A DNA stretch of 64,000 bases from Ichthyophis bannanicus (GCA_033557465.1 CM066033.1:904544808-904608807); one strand, 5' to 3'; positions 31,307 to 43,665 are shown, numbered from the stretch's first letter. The notes: generated from the letters alone by a model not told the origin. Numbers and translations: made by a program.

Positions 31307-31722
31307 GTAAGATGGAGGATGCTACAAGGGAGTACACTCCATCGTACAAAGCCTAACTAGCAGTACTACCGTGCAGGTCAGAACCAAATGACAAATGATT
31401 GACTAATGCAGGAGAAGTGGATAATACTTCAAGCACAATATGCATGAAAGCAATACTGCATGAGGAATAATACAGTGAATACACTCAAGCAATAAAAGAA
31501 GTCAAAATAAAATGACATTGATACAGTCAAGTCAAATCAATCAAAATAATGCATGGTAACTTCAAACTCAAGAGTATATATATAGTATCCAAACCAAAAA
31601 TGCATATCAGTAATGCAATATAATGTATTAGTGTAACACCAAGGTGAATACTCAAAAGTAATGAGAAGCCATGTGTAACAGTTAGTAAAATAAACACATG
31701 CTATCTATGAAAAAAAAACAAC

Positions 31723-33476
31723 TCAATTAAGAGTAATGAATAACTTGCAAAGAAAATGGTGACACTTATTCAAAAGTGTGACGTTCCAGCAAATCCTGCA
31801 GATGCATGGCAGGCAGCAGAGGTGCAGGATGCATAGAGCACGAATCTGTCTCTGTTGATACAAAGAGATAAGAAACTGGAGCACCAACAGAAAGAAAAGA
31901 CCAGGAACAATGACATGTGACATAAAATCAGTTTGTAAAATGTCCACATCACGTGAATCAAAATTATAATCAGCAATGGCAAGGGCGGCCTGGTCAATGG
32001 ACAGTTCAACTGTGTGAGAGTCCTTATAGTCCAAAAGATAGGTCAAGGCTGCAGTGAAGTCAATCTCATGACCTCGAAACACATCCAAAATCTGGAGCTC
32101 TGTCGAAACAGGGTCAGCATCAAGATAAAACAAGGAAACTCCACCAACGTTAACAATGGAGTTCTTGGGAACATCAATCAAGCAAACATTGCAGGGTAGA
32201 GGAACTCTATTATGAATGTCATGTTTATTCATGGTGACCAGGAGTTCACTCAGAGGGGTACTAACCAGCCAAACATTGTTGACAACAGCAACTTTCGTCT
32301 CTGAAAAGTCATCGTACTTGGTCATGGTAACTTTACATTGTTCTTTCACATTTGCAGCAGACAACTCACAAAGAGCCGTAGAAGTGTCCTTCAGGAAAGG
32401 TTTACCAGGACATAACCAATGAATGTCTTTAGAGCGTTGGCACATGCCAAGATTAGGCACGAGGTATTGACGTGGATCATCATAGTGGTAAGCGAGGTAT
32501 TCGGGAGTGTCGACCCGGAGATAAACATTCTCAGACCAAGTACCAACATTAATCACCTGCTTCAGCTGGTACACATTATCAGGTACTATGAAAGGCAAGT
32601 TCAACAAAAAGGCAAGTTCCATATTAGGTACATCGACATACAAGGGAATAGCAGTCCCCATGTGGAAAGCAATCTGGATCTGGAGTGGTTCGATGTGATT
32701 TCTGGTTATTTTAGCAAAGCTTCAGTAATAAGGTCCGGAGATACCAGATATGCAGGAATCTGTCCTTGAATCAAGTTACTGATGCTATTGTCTAGTTCTC
32801 TAAACAAATCATAAGTAAGGTCGCGGATGGGCTGCATGAAAGTACGCTCATCGTTCAAGAGACTTTTAAGCATAGACAATTCCGCAGTGGTCATAGCGAT
32901 TTGCTTAGAATGAAGATTAACCACAGTGACTGTATCACGTATGGTTTTACCATGAGCTTGTAATAGACTTTGCTGTGAATGAATCTGAGTGCGGATGTCT
33001 TTCATATCAGCTTTAAACTCCTAGATAGTACTCTGAAGTTTACTAATAGAGACAGCATTAGCAATAGACATCGAGGAAGCAAATAAGGAGCCCAGAGCAG
33101 CAAACAGTACACCAACACTAAGTCCTATGAATCTTTTCTGTCTAGCAGTGTCCGGTCTGATAGGTTGAATCATAATCTTTTCCAACTGACCCAAAATATT
33201 CTGTACATTTGCAGTGGCATAATCCATGTGAGTTATGTACCACTGCTGTATATTGGTGGTGCGTGCAACAGAGGAATCAAAATGTTTCTGTAAAACATGT
33301 CGGGGATCTAGGGACACAAAAACTTTCTGTGTGACAGTCTGGGACTGTGTAATCAGGAAACCAGGCGCATCCTGTAGCATGACACCAGAAAGAGGGCCAG
33401 GTTCAATCAATCTGGCAACCTCGGATCCCGCTAACAGCAAAATCAGGAACAGGACCTTCAAAGTCCGGGACTCCAT
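31723..33476 (-). pseudogene. env: Retroviral envelope, F-like architecture, disrupted
   Basis: Begins 22 bases after pol ends. The first 20 residues form a signal peptide. A furin-type site, Arg-Gln-Lys-Arg, ends at residue 115, so the surface part is only about 95 residues after signal removal. A hydrophobic fusion peptide follows at once, then a long heptad-rich stretch, a Cys-containing ectodomain, and a membrane span near 31860-31920 with a short tail. I see no CX6CC motif. Known retroviral surface subunits are far longer; the short first and long second subunit recall class I F-type fusion proteins. It is broken by an in-frame TAG near 33018-33020 and by a frameshift near 32660-32710. 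Its role was receptor-dependent membrane fusion. Confidence 0.75.
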
Positions 33477-33497
33477 CTGTAAAAGAAAATAAACAGG

Positions 33498-35540
33498 CTA
33501 TGCTGCCTCAAGGTTAGAATCACTCACAACATCAAGAGGTTCTTCAGGAAGGAACTTACTGGGATGACACGGTCTAAGCTGATTAATGTGGACCCATTTA
33601 AGGGAGCCTTCCCTCTCAGTACTGGACTTCATTCGAATTTGATAAGCAACAGGGGAGGCTTTATCCACAATAGGAAATGGACCGTTCCAGCTAGGTAGAA
33701 ATTTACAGTCTTTGACCTTATTCTTACCAAAATTGTAGTAGAATACCTTATCGCCAATCTGGTATTCTTTAGAGGTAGTCCTCAAATCATAGTAGGCCTT
33801 CCTACCCCTAGCAGCAGTGTCCAAATTCTTTTGGGCAAAGGCAAAGGCACTTTGCAAGTGTTGTCTTAAATGGGCAACATATTCATGAGCAGTTGTAGCA
33901 GCAGCGAGATTCACATCATTAGTCCTGTAAAGAAGATGAAGGGGTAAAACCATGTCCCTACCTGTCATCATCTCAAAAGGGGACACACCAGTAGCACGAT
34001 GACGCGTGGCTCTGATAGCCATCAGGACCAAGGGCAGTTTGATGTCCCAGTCCTTCCCAGAGGAAGAAACATACTTTTTCAAGATACTGATGATAGTTTT
34101 GTTTGCTCTCTCCACTTGTCCAGAGGATTGTGGACGATAAGCAATGTGGACTTTGGCCTTCACACCTAGTACCTTCCACAGATGCTTAATGACTTGTCCC
34201 GTGAAGTGGGAACCCTGGTCGGATTCCACTCGCATGGGGAGGCCCCACCTGCTGAAAACATGGTTTAACAACAAGGTGGCCGTGGTCTCGGCGGTACAGT
34301 TGGGTGCTGGGATGCACTCGACCCACTTAGTAAATAAGCAGGTAACTGTCAACATATATTTGTTGCCTCGAGAGGATCGGGGCACGGGGCCGATCCAATC
34401 AATCTGGAGATCAGACCAAGGCATGGTCAGACCTCTGTTTCTCAAAGGTGCTCTATGAGAAGGAGCTGCAGGTTGAAATCTGCAACAGGTCAGACAACCT
34501 TTAGTATACAATTGTACATCTTGGTACATGTGGGGCCAGTAGGCCACTTGTTTCAACGTTTCATAGGTTATTTGGTCACCTCTATGACCGGCACAAGGTT
34601 CATCATGAGCGTGCTGTAACATAACACCTCGGAAGGCCCGAGGTACCACCCATTGCACAATACCATGCTTACTCATCCGTATCAACAGATCTTTCTGGAG
34701 ATGGAACATGTCCTTGGAGATGTAGAGGATCCTCAGTTCCTCATCGTCCTGACAATCCTCCAGAGTTAATGGGTGTTCCTGGGGGTTCTGCAGAAAAAGG
34801 TAGAAACGTCCAAGAGTAGGATCTTGTTTCTGGGCTTGCACGAGGTCGAGATCTGTGCTCTCGCCACACCATTGAACCACAGGGGGCATGGTGGATAATT
34901 GAGCTTGTCGCCGGGTAACCGCCGTCACCATTTGAAGCCCATTGGTCTCGGGAGCCTCCAACTGCCAGAGGTCTCCAGAGACAGCACCCTCCTTGGCAAG
35001 CTGATCAGCTAGATCATTTCCAATCTTGTCAGGGTTATCAACACGGGAATGACCTTTCACTTTCTTCCAGTAGATGGTCATGTCATTTTCATGAGCTACC
35101 TTGTCCAAGGCCAGAATCAATCCGGCATGTTTTACAGGTTTCCCTTTGGAATTCAGCATATTGTTAGATTTCCAAATGGGTAAGTGGGAAACAAAATTCT
35201 GTCTGACGTAGTCTGAATCAGTACAGATGGTTAGGGTGTGAACCCCTCCCTGGGCAGCAGACTGGAGAGCTGCCAGGGCTGCAGCTAGCTCTGCATACTG
35301 ATTAGTCTTGGTACCCAGACGGTACTTGAAGGGTTCACAAGGGTGGTTCTGGTTCCAAACTACACCTATACCTGCTACCAGTTCATGATCAGGCTCTCGA
35401 CGGTAAGCACAACCGTCCACATACACCTTGGGGTAGCCTTTACAGAGGTTCTCATCATAAGGACGATGACGAGAAGGCTCAGGCGTACATGACTCCATTT
35501 CGGTGTCTAAATTACCCAGAAAGGTTCTCTGGCAGTGCAA
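33498..35540 (-). CDS. pol: Retroviral pol: RNase H and integrase
   Basis: A 680-codon open frame. RNase H is at residues 38-190 with D42, E84, D108 (in ThrAspSerAsp) and a GlyAsnAspLeuAlaAsp block ending at D179. The integrase zinc finger has H312, H319, C349, C352. Its catalytic residues are D381, D441 and E477, with 35 residues between the last two. The C-terminal part includes a Trp-Asn-Gly-Pro-Phe block typical of the SH3-like end. Pol in such elements is made as a Gag-Pol fusion; here RT lies upstream in other frames, so this is the surviving 3' part of a broken pol. It is the best-preserved part of the provirus. Confidence 0.88.
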   Translation of the reverse strand: MHCQRTFLGNLDTEMESCTPEPSRHRPYDENLCKGYPKVYVDGCAYRREPDHELVAGIGVVWNQNHPCEPFKYRLGTKTNQYAELAAALAALQSAAQGGVHTLTICTDSDYVRQNFVSHLPIWKSNNMLNSKGKPVKHAGLILALDKVAHENDMTIYWKKVKGHSRVDNPDKIGNDLADQLAKEGAVSGDLWQLEAPETNGLQMVTAVTRRQAQLSTMPPVVQWCGESTDLDLVQAQKQDPTLGRFYLFLQNPQEHPLTLEDCQDDEELRILYISKDMFHLQKDLLIRMSKHGIVQWVVPRAFRGVMLQHAHDEPCAGHRGDQITYETLKQVAYWPHMYQDVQLYTKGCLTCCRFQPAAPSHRAPLRNRGLTMPWSDLQIDWIGPVPRSSRGNKYMLTVTCLFTKWVECIPAPNCTAETTATLLLNHVFSRWGLPMRVESDQGSHFTGQVIKHLWKVLGVKAKVHIAYRPQSSGQVERANKTIISILKKYVSSSGKDWDIKLPLVLMAIRATRHRATGVSPFEMMTGRDMVLPLHLLYRTNDVNLAAATTAHEYVAHLRQHLQSAFAFAQKNLDTAARGRKAYYDLRTTSKEYQIGDKVFYYNFGKNKVKDCKFLPSWNGPFPIVDKASPVAYQIRMKSSTEREGSLKWVHINQLRPCHPSKFLPEEPLDVVSDSNLEAA

Positions 35541-35549
35541 TCGTGCAAT

Positions 35550-37159
35550 TCAGCCAGGCCCTGTGCGGCGGCATCCTTGCGGTTTTGAGCATACCTGACC
35601 TCCAGGGGCCAGCCCTGAAGTGCTAAGGTCCAGGAGGACAATGCGACTGTTTGACACTTGTCCCGATTTAATCCGATCACTGCCTAGGAACTTGATGGGT
35701 TGGTGATGAGTCTCAACAACCAACCTCTCACCTTGGATATAACTGCGGAAATATTGGAGGGCCCAGGACTGTGGACAACAAGGATTTCTCACAGTCAGAG
35801 TATTTCTTCTCCACTTCCGTTAAAGCTTTGCTGGCATAGACAATAACTTTCCTATCTGTGTCATGCATCTGGTACAGAACAGCACTCATAGAGTGATCAG
35901 TGAAACCTAGTTCCACGAAGAATTCTCTGCCACTCTCTGGATAGGCAAGACAGGGAGCTCGACTCAAAGCTGCCTTCAGCTCTTCTAGAGCTGCCTCTTG
36001 GTCGGGATTCCATACCCAAGGTTCATCTCTTTTGAGGAGTTTGACCAGGGGTCGGGAAATCTCCGCATATTGATCCACAAATTGGCGTGAATAATTGCAA
36101 ATGCCCAAGAATGAGCGCAGCTCACTCACGTTGGTCGGACGTTTGAGTTGTTTGCAAGGCGCAATTCTCTTCCTTTGAGGCCGCAGTCCCTCAGCAGAAA
36201 CTTCGTAACCCAAATAATTGAGGGATTTCCGGCACCATTGGCCCTTTGACAAGGACAGCTTTGCTCCCGCAGCTTTCAGTTGCTGGAAAAACATGCTCTA
36301 TTTCTTGCAAATGGTCAGTGAAACTGGTGCTCTTCACCAGAATGTCGTCTACATAGACGAGGGTGCCTCTAGTCTCAGCATCAGGCAAAGCCTTATGCAG
36401 GAAAATATTGAAGTCTGCTGGGGCATTCAAATAACCAAACGGTGTCCGATTCCAAGTATATTGTCGCCTACCGAAGGTAAAAGCCAGCTTATGCTGATCT
36501 TCTGGATGGACAGGTATAGTCCAAAATCCTGAGGCCAGATCCAGGCTGGTAAAGTACCTTGCACCCTTGATGGTGGCTAAGTTCTGTTCCAGATGTGCCA
36601 TAGGCCATCTGGATAGAGGTACCTTTTTATTAAGCTGGCGATAGTCCAAAGCTAAGCGCCAGCTAGAGTCCTTCTTGATGACAGGCCACAGTGGGGCATT
36701 GTAAGTACTGTTGCATTGACGTATAATTCCCTTTTGTTCCAGGGAATTAATGATTTCCTGAACAGATTCATAGGAGGCCAATGGGATTTTATACTGCCTC
36801 ACAAAGACAGGTTTACTGTTTGGATCCGTAGGAATACGGGTGACATGTAGGTCGGTGAGACCACAGTCATAAGTGTCAGTGGCAAACAGGTCCTTGTGAC
36901 GGTACAGCAGTGCTTTTAATTGGGCCTTTTCTGACTCATCAGTGCAGGCGTCTGCTTCAGCAAGTTTTCCCGCAACCATTTCATCAAATCCCAGAACAGG
37001 TTTGTTTGAAGGTATTTCAACCTTCTCCTCAATCTCATCTTGGAGAGAGGAGACCTGGATGGCTTGGACAGCATGGGGCTCCCCCCCCTGGTGGGTGAGG
37101 GAACTAACAGCCTCATCAAGTTTACTTGACAAAATCAGAAGGTCAGACTCGAGGTCCAC
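35550..37159 (-). pseudogene. pol: Retroviral reverse transcriptase, frameshifted
   Basis: 36191-37159 holds the fingers and palm: WRLALDYRQLNKK, LDLASGFW, TPFGYLNAPADF and YVDDILVK (near 36343-36356), the catalytic motif. 35728-36294 continues in another frame with the thumb/connection region (LNYLGYEVSAEGL, LRSFLGICNYSRQF, YASKALTEVEKKYSDCEKSL). 35550-35792 is a third frame with the end of the connection. At least two frameshifts separate these pieces, near 36200-36290 and 35730-35790. Confidence 0.85.
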
Positions 37160-37582
37160 CTGTCAGGTCACAGCACTATGTGGCCAGACAAACTGTAAGG
37201 TGAGGAGGCCTCGGGGTGAGGATCGTACACACACAGGGGTCCCCCCCCCCTTCACAGATGTTCCAGGAAACAGGGGCTTCCCCAATAATCTGTAGACTCA
37301 ATTCCACACTTGGGAACGATTCTCCCACTTGGAATCCCAGGGGGTTCGCCTTTCACAAGGTGAATGCGATCTGGGTTTGGATTGGTGAGCAATAAGTGTA
37401 AGGAGGGAGCTGTGGCCTCCATGCAGGGTATGGGACCCATGGCTAGGCCCAGCTCCTCAAAACGGGAATTTGGACTGAAGAAGACCAAGTTGTCTGAGAC
37501 CACATGTCCTCGGGTCACCTGTATCGGCAGGGGACAATCCTGTACCCTCCCAGGTATGTGGGTGTCTTCTGCACAGACCACT

Positions 37583-38359
37583 TTACAGACTTGAGGAACT
37601 GTCTGACCAGCCCGTAGGGATGGGCGGGGCACCAGAGAAATCCACCGGATCTCCTTCCATCCTACTCCAGAGGATGTTGTTCACAAAATACACATAAGTT
37701 CCCAGTCGAACAAGGCAATCTGAGCCTAAGGAGAGGGGCACCTCAAGTCCTCTGATGATGGAGAAGGTGTGCCGAAAACCTTTGACCCCAACTTGCAAGG
37801 GGAGATTGCAGTAGCCCATTAATGTCTTGAGCCCTTCCCCAGGCACTTGGAACGAAGTCTTCAGTCCCATTACCCAATCAAGGGTAAGCTGTTGTTTGAG
37901 CCGATAGAAAAGAGTCTCACTGATGAGGAAGTGGTCACAGTGGGGTAATAGGTAGGCCCTTTCCTTTTGGGACATGCCCACCTGCACATATATAAAGGGA
38001 CCTTTCTCAGCCGAGAATATGTCCGTCAGTCTCCTAGGGTGATCTAGGCAGGGATGGGATGGAGGAGGGGTTTGCACCTCACAACCTTCCACAGGTTCCC
38101 TCAGGAATATCTGCAGGCAGTCAGTATCAAGGACAATGTTAGCTACTGAACCCATTGCAATGGAAACCACGTCGCTGATGCCCTGATCTTCATCTCCAGC
38201 CCTTTCATACTGGAGCTGAAGGATTTGGGGATCAGCTGACCTCTGGAAATTAATTCTGATGGACGGGTTTGTGCGTTCCACCGAACAAGGACCACTGACT
38301 CTGCTGTCATGTTTTACCCTAGCATAAGGTATGGGATGTGTGACCTGTGTCCAGATCAC
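37583..38359 (-). pseudogene. Protease-like region of endogenous retrovirus
   Basis: A 258-codon frame. The C-terminal half ends VPLSLGSDCLVRLG, like the final strand of a retropepsin (Leu-Gly-x-Asp-x-Leu). The expected Asp-Thr/Ser-Gly active site is not visible; the aligned position reads LLPHCDHFLIS. It either lost the triad or I have misaligned it. The N-terminal half is unrecognised. Confidence 0.45.
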
Positions 38360-40971
38360 TTCCTAGACGTAGTCCAGAATGGGGCGTAACCGTTTCAGGA
38401 GCTTCATTGCCAATCAAGAATTCTTCCCCAGGGCACTTTAGTAATGATTACAGGATGTTTCACCTGTAATTTTCCAATTTGGAGGTTAAGCCAGACCTGC
38501 CCCATGGACTCTATGGGCTGATTCCCATAAAGCAGCGAGTGACAAATCACAGGGTGAGACTTCTAGGGTACTCTGACTCCCCAATGAAGCAGTGAGACTA
38601 TCAAAGAGACTCGAGGTAATCAGGGTAGCCTCAGAGGCTGAAACTATCAGGCCCTCACATAGAAAAGCCTGATTAATTGTAACAGGAACAGTTGTAACCT
38701 CTGTCCTTTTGGCTTGAGTTTACCCAGAAAGTACTTGTGCTTCCTGATGGTGTCAAAGGCTGGACCCTCGCTGTCCATGGCAGGACTGTCACTCTGTGTC
38801 CCTGGGGTGGCATCACAGCTGGCTGCACCTGTGCAATAGTGACCTGTGGGACAGAAACAACGTCGGTTAGTCATTCAGTCGCATTAGAAGGGGAAGAAGG
38901 AGTCAACCAGTTCCTCCTCTGGCTTCTGAGGCTTTGCTCGTGGCTTAAGAGGCACACATACTAGCAGGAGCGCCTGTGAGCGAGCTGAATGCAATGGTAG
39001 CCTTCATCATATCTGTCAGCTCGCTTATTCTCTTCTCCAGCTCCAGGTATTTGTCAAAACCGGGCTTTCTCTTCAAGTTCCGGTTCTGTGGAGTGAAACG
39101 CTGGATTCCCAGAGCGCTGTTTAGACCCAGATGACTGGTTATTCTGGGGTGGCCTGGGAGGATTCTGTGGAACAGAAGGAGAATAGTTTATTTTCTAACG
39201 AAAGAGTGGATTTTACAGCCACTGACACACTGTTTTGGCTCTCTGGCGTTGCTGGGAGCCCGGACTGTGCTTGCCAGTATTGGTTGCGCTCATGTTGGGA
39301 ACAGGTTCCCAAATCCACTCAGCATGTTCTATCCCACGTGACAGGGGTTCGTGACGCTTGTCCGACCTATCAGGTGTAAGAGATGGTAGGAGCTACTGAC
39401 AGAAAAGATTACGAAAACTCCTGATGGTGTTCTAATCGTTTCCCAAGAAGGGTCACTCTGGAAGAAAGTCTGCCTAAGTCTGTAAGCAAACTCTTGGGGC
39501 GTTTCATTTTCCTATGAGTCATACTAAATGCTGCCTGCTTTGCAGCAATATCATCAGGGTATGGCCCATAATGTTTCTTTAGTGCCTGTTCAAAAATGAC
39601 AATGTCCTTCTTTTCATCGTCTGCCATGGCCCGAATGAATTGCTGACAAGGCACATCAAAAGACCATGGAAGATACAAAACCATGTCCTACCCCCTGGTA
39701 ATTTTCAGTGACCGAAAGGCATCCTTTGACTGCAGCTAAATGTTCATTTATGGTGGCATGACCAGTTTTCCTCAAAGGAGTGACCATGCTCCGCAAAGGT
39801 CGTGATGATTTGCAATTGTGCGACAGAAGCACCTTCATTTATTTTACCTTGCAGGACATGGGAGCATAGCAAATTTTGCGTCCCTTCAGCTCCCTCTAGT
39901 GGTCGCTGCTGGTACAGTTTGTCCATCACTCGTGGATTTCCCACCCCCCCCTCCACCGCTCCCTGTATGGGGAGGGGCCGAGAGTAGGGTGGTTCATCCG
40001 CCCTGTTCTCTCCTGTGCTCATGCGCTGATGGGAGAGAACTGACTCTGTTCTGGAAAAGCTGGCCGTTCTACACTGGGCAGGGTTTCCAGTGGCAAACTG
40101 CCGTCATCTACCCTCTGGTACTTCGAGAAGCCTAGAGGCTGAAATTATCCCTGTACTCTGTCTCTTATCTGAGAAGTGGACACACAAGCCAATTCAAAAC
40201 AGTCAGCTCTTAACTGCTGGATTTCTAGGTTAACTCCCTGCATTTCCTGCCCACATTCCTGACGTGCAACAACTAGATGCCTTTGCAGATCGGCTGTACG
40301 CCGTCTCTCTGCACTGAGAGCAGACTCTGTGGCTTCGAGCTCAGCCATCAAAGCACTCTCTCGTTGCTCAAAAAGAGCCGCGTCTGCTTTTAATTTCTTT
40401 GTCGAGAAGCCATCTCAGACCTACAAACTGCTAGAAACTGCAACTCCTTTTGATCCTGTTCACCCTGCCTCTTAAGAGCGGAAACCTGAGCCACTAGCTC
40501 TTGGCATCGCAGACACCACAGGCTAGTAGTGCCTGGTGAAAAAGAGGCTACCGCTAGCTCGGTCTAGTCGCCTCAGCCTGAAGGTCGTCAACTTGATGAC
40601 GTAACTCAGCACTCTGCTTTTCACACTGGTTAGCTGTCTCCTAGCACACTGTATCTGACTTGTGAGCAGTCCTTAAATCAGACTCTAGCGATGCAGATTT
40701 AGTTTGCAGGTGACATAATGCCTTCTGCAGTTTGTCAGTAAAAATATGCAAGACACAGGCATGCTCGGCTACCATATCCACCGGTAATTTAGCTTATGAG
40801 CAAGAAGCAGTCTAGGAACGCACTGAAAAAGCTATCAGCTCTAACAAGCTCTTGCGTATCTGTTGTAAGGCACTTAGAAATTCTTTCAATGTGGTCGGCA
40901 GTGGTATCTTTTGACCAACATAGGGAAGCTAATTTCTGGAATGCCAAATCAACCTTATCTGCGTGAGCCAT
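38360..40971 (-). pseudogene. gag: Endogenous retrovirus gag, many stops
   Basis: Likely start ATG at 40969-40971 (MAHADKVDLAFQKL). Pieces in several frames: 40789-40971, a Glu/Arg-rich coiled-coil piece at 40145-40351, 39744-40022, and 39409-39684 with FIRAMADDEKKD and a Lys-rich end. No zinc knuckle is visible. The assignment rests on position between the primer site and protease. Confidence 0.6.
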
Positions 40972-41190
40972 CGTAAATCATAGCTGAGACTGTCTGTAAA
41001 AACAAACTACAGGGCACCGCTAGAAGTACTCTAATGCAGAGAGCCTGTAATGGGGGTTGCAAAGCCGTCTCACAGACAATGCTCTCTGGCCACAAAAACC
41101 TCAGCATAAACAGCTGCGTTGACCACAATAGGACAATGCAGAAATATTACACAAATTCTGAGAGGCGGTGGCACATTCAGAAACACTCAT

Positions 41191-41208
41191 CCCTTGGAAG
41201 AGACCCCA
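41191..41208 (-). other. Primer-binding site, tRNA-Pro-like
   Basis: Two bases after the 5' LTR end the minus strand reads TGGGGTCTCTTCCAAGGG, resembling the tRNA-Pro primer-binding sequence with a few mismatches. Confidence 0.55.
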
Positions 41209-41210
41209 TA

Positions 41211-41319
41211 TGTAGGGTATATTCATAGCACAAAAATAAGTTAGACTCTCTGTTGTTGTCTAGGGGAATATGGCTACTATCCCAGCCCAAGGTTTGTCTG
41301 TGAGTTATTCTGGCAATGC
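41211..41319 (-). repeat. 5' LTR of endogenous retrovirus, cut by gap
   Basis: Matches 30255-30357 closely with small indels (an extra GTT near 41250; GGTTTGTC inserted near 41291). The remaining 0.9 kb would lie in the gap; sequence after 41820 shows no LTR match. Confidence 0.85.
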
Positions 41320-41819
41320 NNNNNNNNNNNNNNNNNNNNNNNNNNNNNNNNNNNNNNNNNNNNNNNNNNNNNNNNNNNNNNNNNNNNNNNNNNNNNNNNN
41401 NNNNNNNNNNNNNNNNNNNNNNNNNNNNNNNNNNNNNNNNNNNNNNNNNNNNNNNNNNNNNNNNNNNNNNNNNNNNNNNNNNNNNNNNNNNNNNNNNNNN
41501 NNNNNNNNNNNNNNNNNNNNNNNNNNNNNNNNNNNNNNNNNNNNNNNNNNNNNNNNNNNNNNNNNNNNNNNNNNNNNNNNNNNNNNNNNNNNNNNNNNNN
41601 NNNNNNNNNNNNNNNNNNNNNNNNNNNNNNNNNNNNNNNNNNNNNNNNNNNNNNNNNNNNNNNNNNNNNNNNNNNNNNNNNNNNNNNNNNNNNNNNNNNN
41701 NNNNNNNNNNNNNNNNNNNNNNNNNNNNNNNNNNNNNNNNNNNNNNNNNNNNNNNNNNNNNNNNNNNNNNNNNNNNNNNNNNNNNNNNNNNNNNNNNNNN
41801 NNNNNNNNNNNNNNNNNNN
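41320..41819. other. Assembly gap (500 N)
   Basis: Exactly 500 N, a conventional unknown-size gap. It hides most of the 5' LTR and possibly the left end of DIRS A. Confidence 1.
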
Positions 41820-42540
41820 GGCACACGGACCTTACGGAGGACTTCTTACCAGCTGGGGCAGGACCCCAATCTAGTGTCTCTTATTGTGAGCTTCCCTGTA
41901 TTATAATACTAAAAGAACCTCTCTGTAGGACATGGCAATATGAACTGAAGTCCCCCCTTGGCGGATCCATTACTTCCCCCTCCCCCCCCCCCCCCCCCAC
42001 CACCCCCCCCACCCCCCCTCCCCCCCCCCCCCCCCCCCCCCCCCCCAAGGGATCTGTACATTACGGAGACCACCTTTTCCAGGCCATGAGCCCTGAAAAG
42101 CAGATGATTGAATTGGAGTGGGACTCTTTGGGAGGCGGGGAGGGATTACACAGTGGAGAAGAGCCATGCAATGCCTGTCTCCAATCCCTGCTGGGGAGCG
42201 TAATCGTTTTCACGCAAAAACGAAAGTAGGATTCCCTGGTGTAATAGTTCACCAAGCGGAACCGCCATTCCCTTGCGAAGAAAATAACAAAGATGCACGC
42301 ACCAAGGATCACCCAGGATAAGAAGTTAAAGACACTGGGGGTGAAGCAGACCTTCGAGGTTACCGCATTGCCGGTGTGCAGAGACACAAAATTACGGTCT
42401 GTGGAAACCTATGTCGCACAGGCCTGCATAAAAGGACAGAACAAGTGGATGCAGGGATTGACCGGAGCAGAGACAGGTCAATCCTCTCTCTCGGAAAGCA
42501 GCCAAGATATACTCAAGGATCCTTGACCTGGCGAAAATTC
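41820..42540. other. Unassigned; C-rich low complexity at 41970-42047
   Basis: A C-rich run with A and T interruptions at 41970-42047. On the minus strand 42061-42387 is an open frame with one hydrophobic span (FNFLSWVILGACIFVIFF). I do not recognise it; it could be a host exon or chance. Confidence 0.3.
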
Positions 42541-42959
42541 CTTCTATGACCTGACGCGGGCATCAAGCAAAGGGTATGGCCTCTGTCGGTACCCCCGCCC
42601 AGCGTTTTGCTTTGGTTGCAGAGTGTCGGTCCGGAGAGACCTCCTCCAAACAGCTTCTGAGTAGGCTTCCTTTTCGGGCAAGCTTCTCTTTGGGAAGCCT
42701 GGAGAAGTTGGTCAAGGTTTTGGGGGGTCCAAGCCGGCGAGTTTGCTGGAGGACAAGCCCAAGTCAAAAAAAAACGGCAGTGTACTTGGGGAGGGGACCT
42801 TCAGGCAGCGAGATTTGCGTCTTACCAGAAGCCCGCTTATTAGGCTTGGAGGCAGTCCTTTCGGGGTGGAAGGGGTTCTGAAAGGAGCTCCTTTGCATGT
42901 ACCGGTGCAGCAGCTAAGAAATCCAATGAGATGACGGGGGCTCAGGTAGGGATGGTGCC

Positions 42960-43665
42960 GATCAGCAGTCCGCTTATGTCAGTTTTACCTGGCCTGGGTC
43001 CACCTTACCTCCGACTGGTGGGTGCTGCAGGTCATTCGTGAGGGCTATGCTCTGGAGTGTACGGTTTCTCTGGCAGATGCCTTTCTGATGTCTCCCTGTC
43101 GGGAACCAGAAAGACGCGGGCAGTCTCTGAGAGGCTCAGCCAGTTAATTCAGCTGCATGTGGTCGTGTCTGTTCCGTAGGATCAGCTGGGGCAGGGGCAT
43201 TACTAGATCTACTTTATGGTACCCAAGAAAGAGGGTTCCTTTTAGCCCATTCTCAGTCTCAAGTATGTCAATCAAGCATTGCATATCCGTGATTGTCGTG
43301 GTGCATCAAGGTGAATTTCTTTCCTCTCTGGCCCCCACGGAGGCCTGCCTGCATGTAACCTATTCAGGTAGAGCACCAGCGTTTCCTTTGCTTTATGGTA
43401 CCCAGGGGACATTTCCAGCTTCAAGCACTTCCCTTTTGGACTAGCCACGGCACCGTGCATCTTTACCAAGATTATGGTGGTGGTCGCAGCCCAGTTGAGG
43501 AGCGAAGGGGTACTGGTATACCCCTAGCTGGATGACTGACTCATTCGGGCAAAGTCATGCCAAGAGAGCATAAAGGCTACGCGGCAGGTCTGTGACCTGA
43601 TCAGGCAGCCGGACTGGGTGGCGAATGTGTCCAGAGCCACTTTGGACATCGTGATGGGCGTTGGG
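42960..43665 (+). pseudogene. DIRS A reverse transcriptase remnant
   Basis: Readable pieces in three frames include the QWVLQVIREGYALE-like start near 43015-43050, a VPKKEGSF-like block near 43215-43240, and LDD flanked by stop codons near 43527-43545, where intact copies have YLDDWLI. Clearly dead. Confidence 0.7.

Larger units (their letters stand above)
30255..41319 (-). mobile_element. Endogenous retrovirus, degenerate
   Basis: The left LTR (30255-31291) and start of the right LTR (41211-41319, then the N gap) share TGTAGGGTATATTC...GCAATG. Element order on the minus strand: 5' LTR, tRNA-Pro-like primer site, gag, PR-like, RT, RNase H-integrase, env, polypurine tract, 3' LTR. Every reading frame except RNase H-integrase is broken. 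The short-fusion-subunit envelope is unlike typical gammaretroviral envelopes; genus is uncertain. It inserted into the CR1 at 30254, and the far flank lies in the gap. Confidence 0.88.

Noticed and set aside
41177..42229. Long frames across the N gap
   Set aside because: Artefact of reading N as open sequence.
42061..42387. Possible CALHM-like membrane protein exon on the minus strand
   Set aside because: Only one hydrophobic span and a weak general resemblance; not enough to name it.
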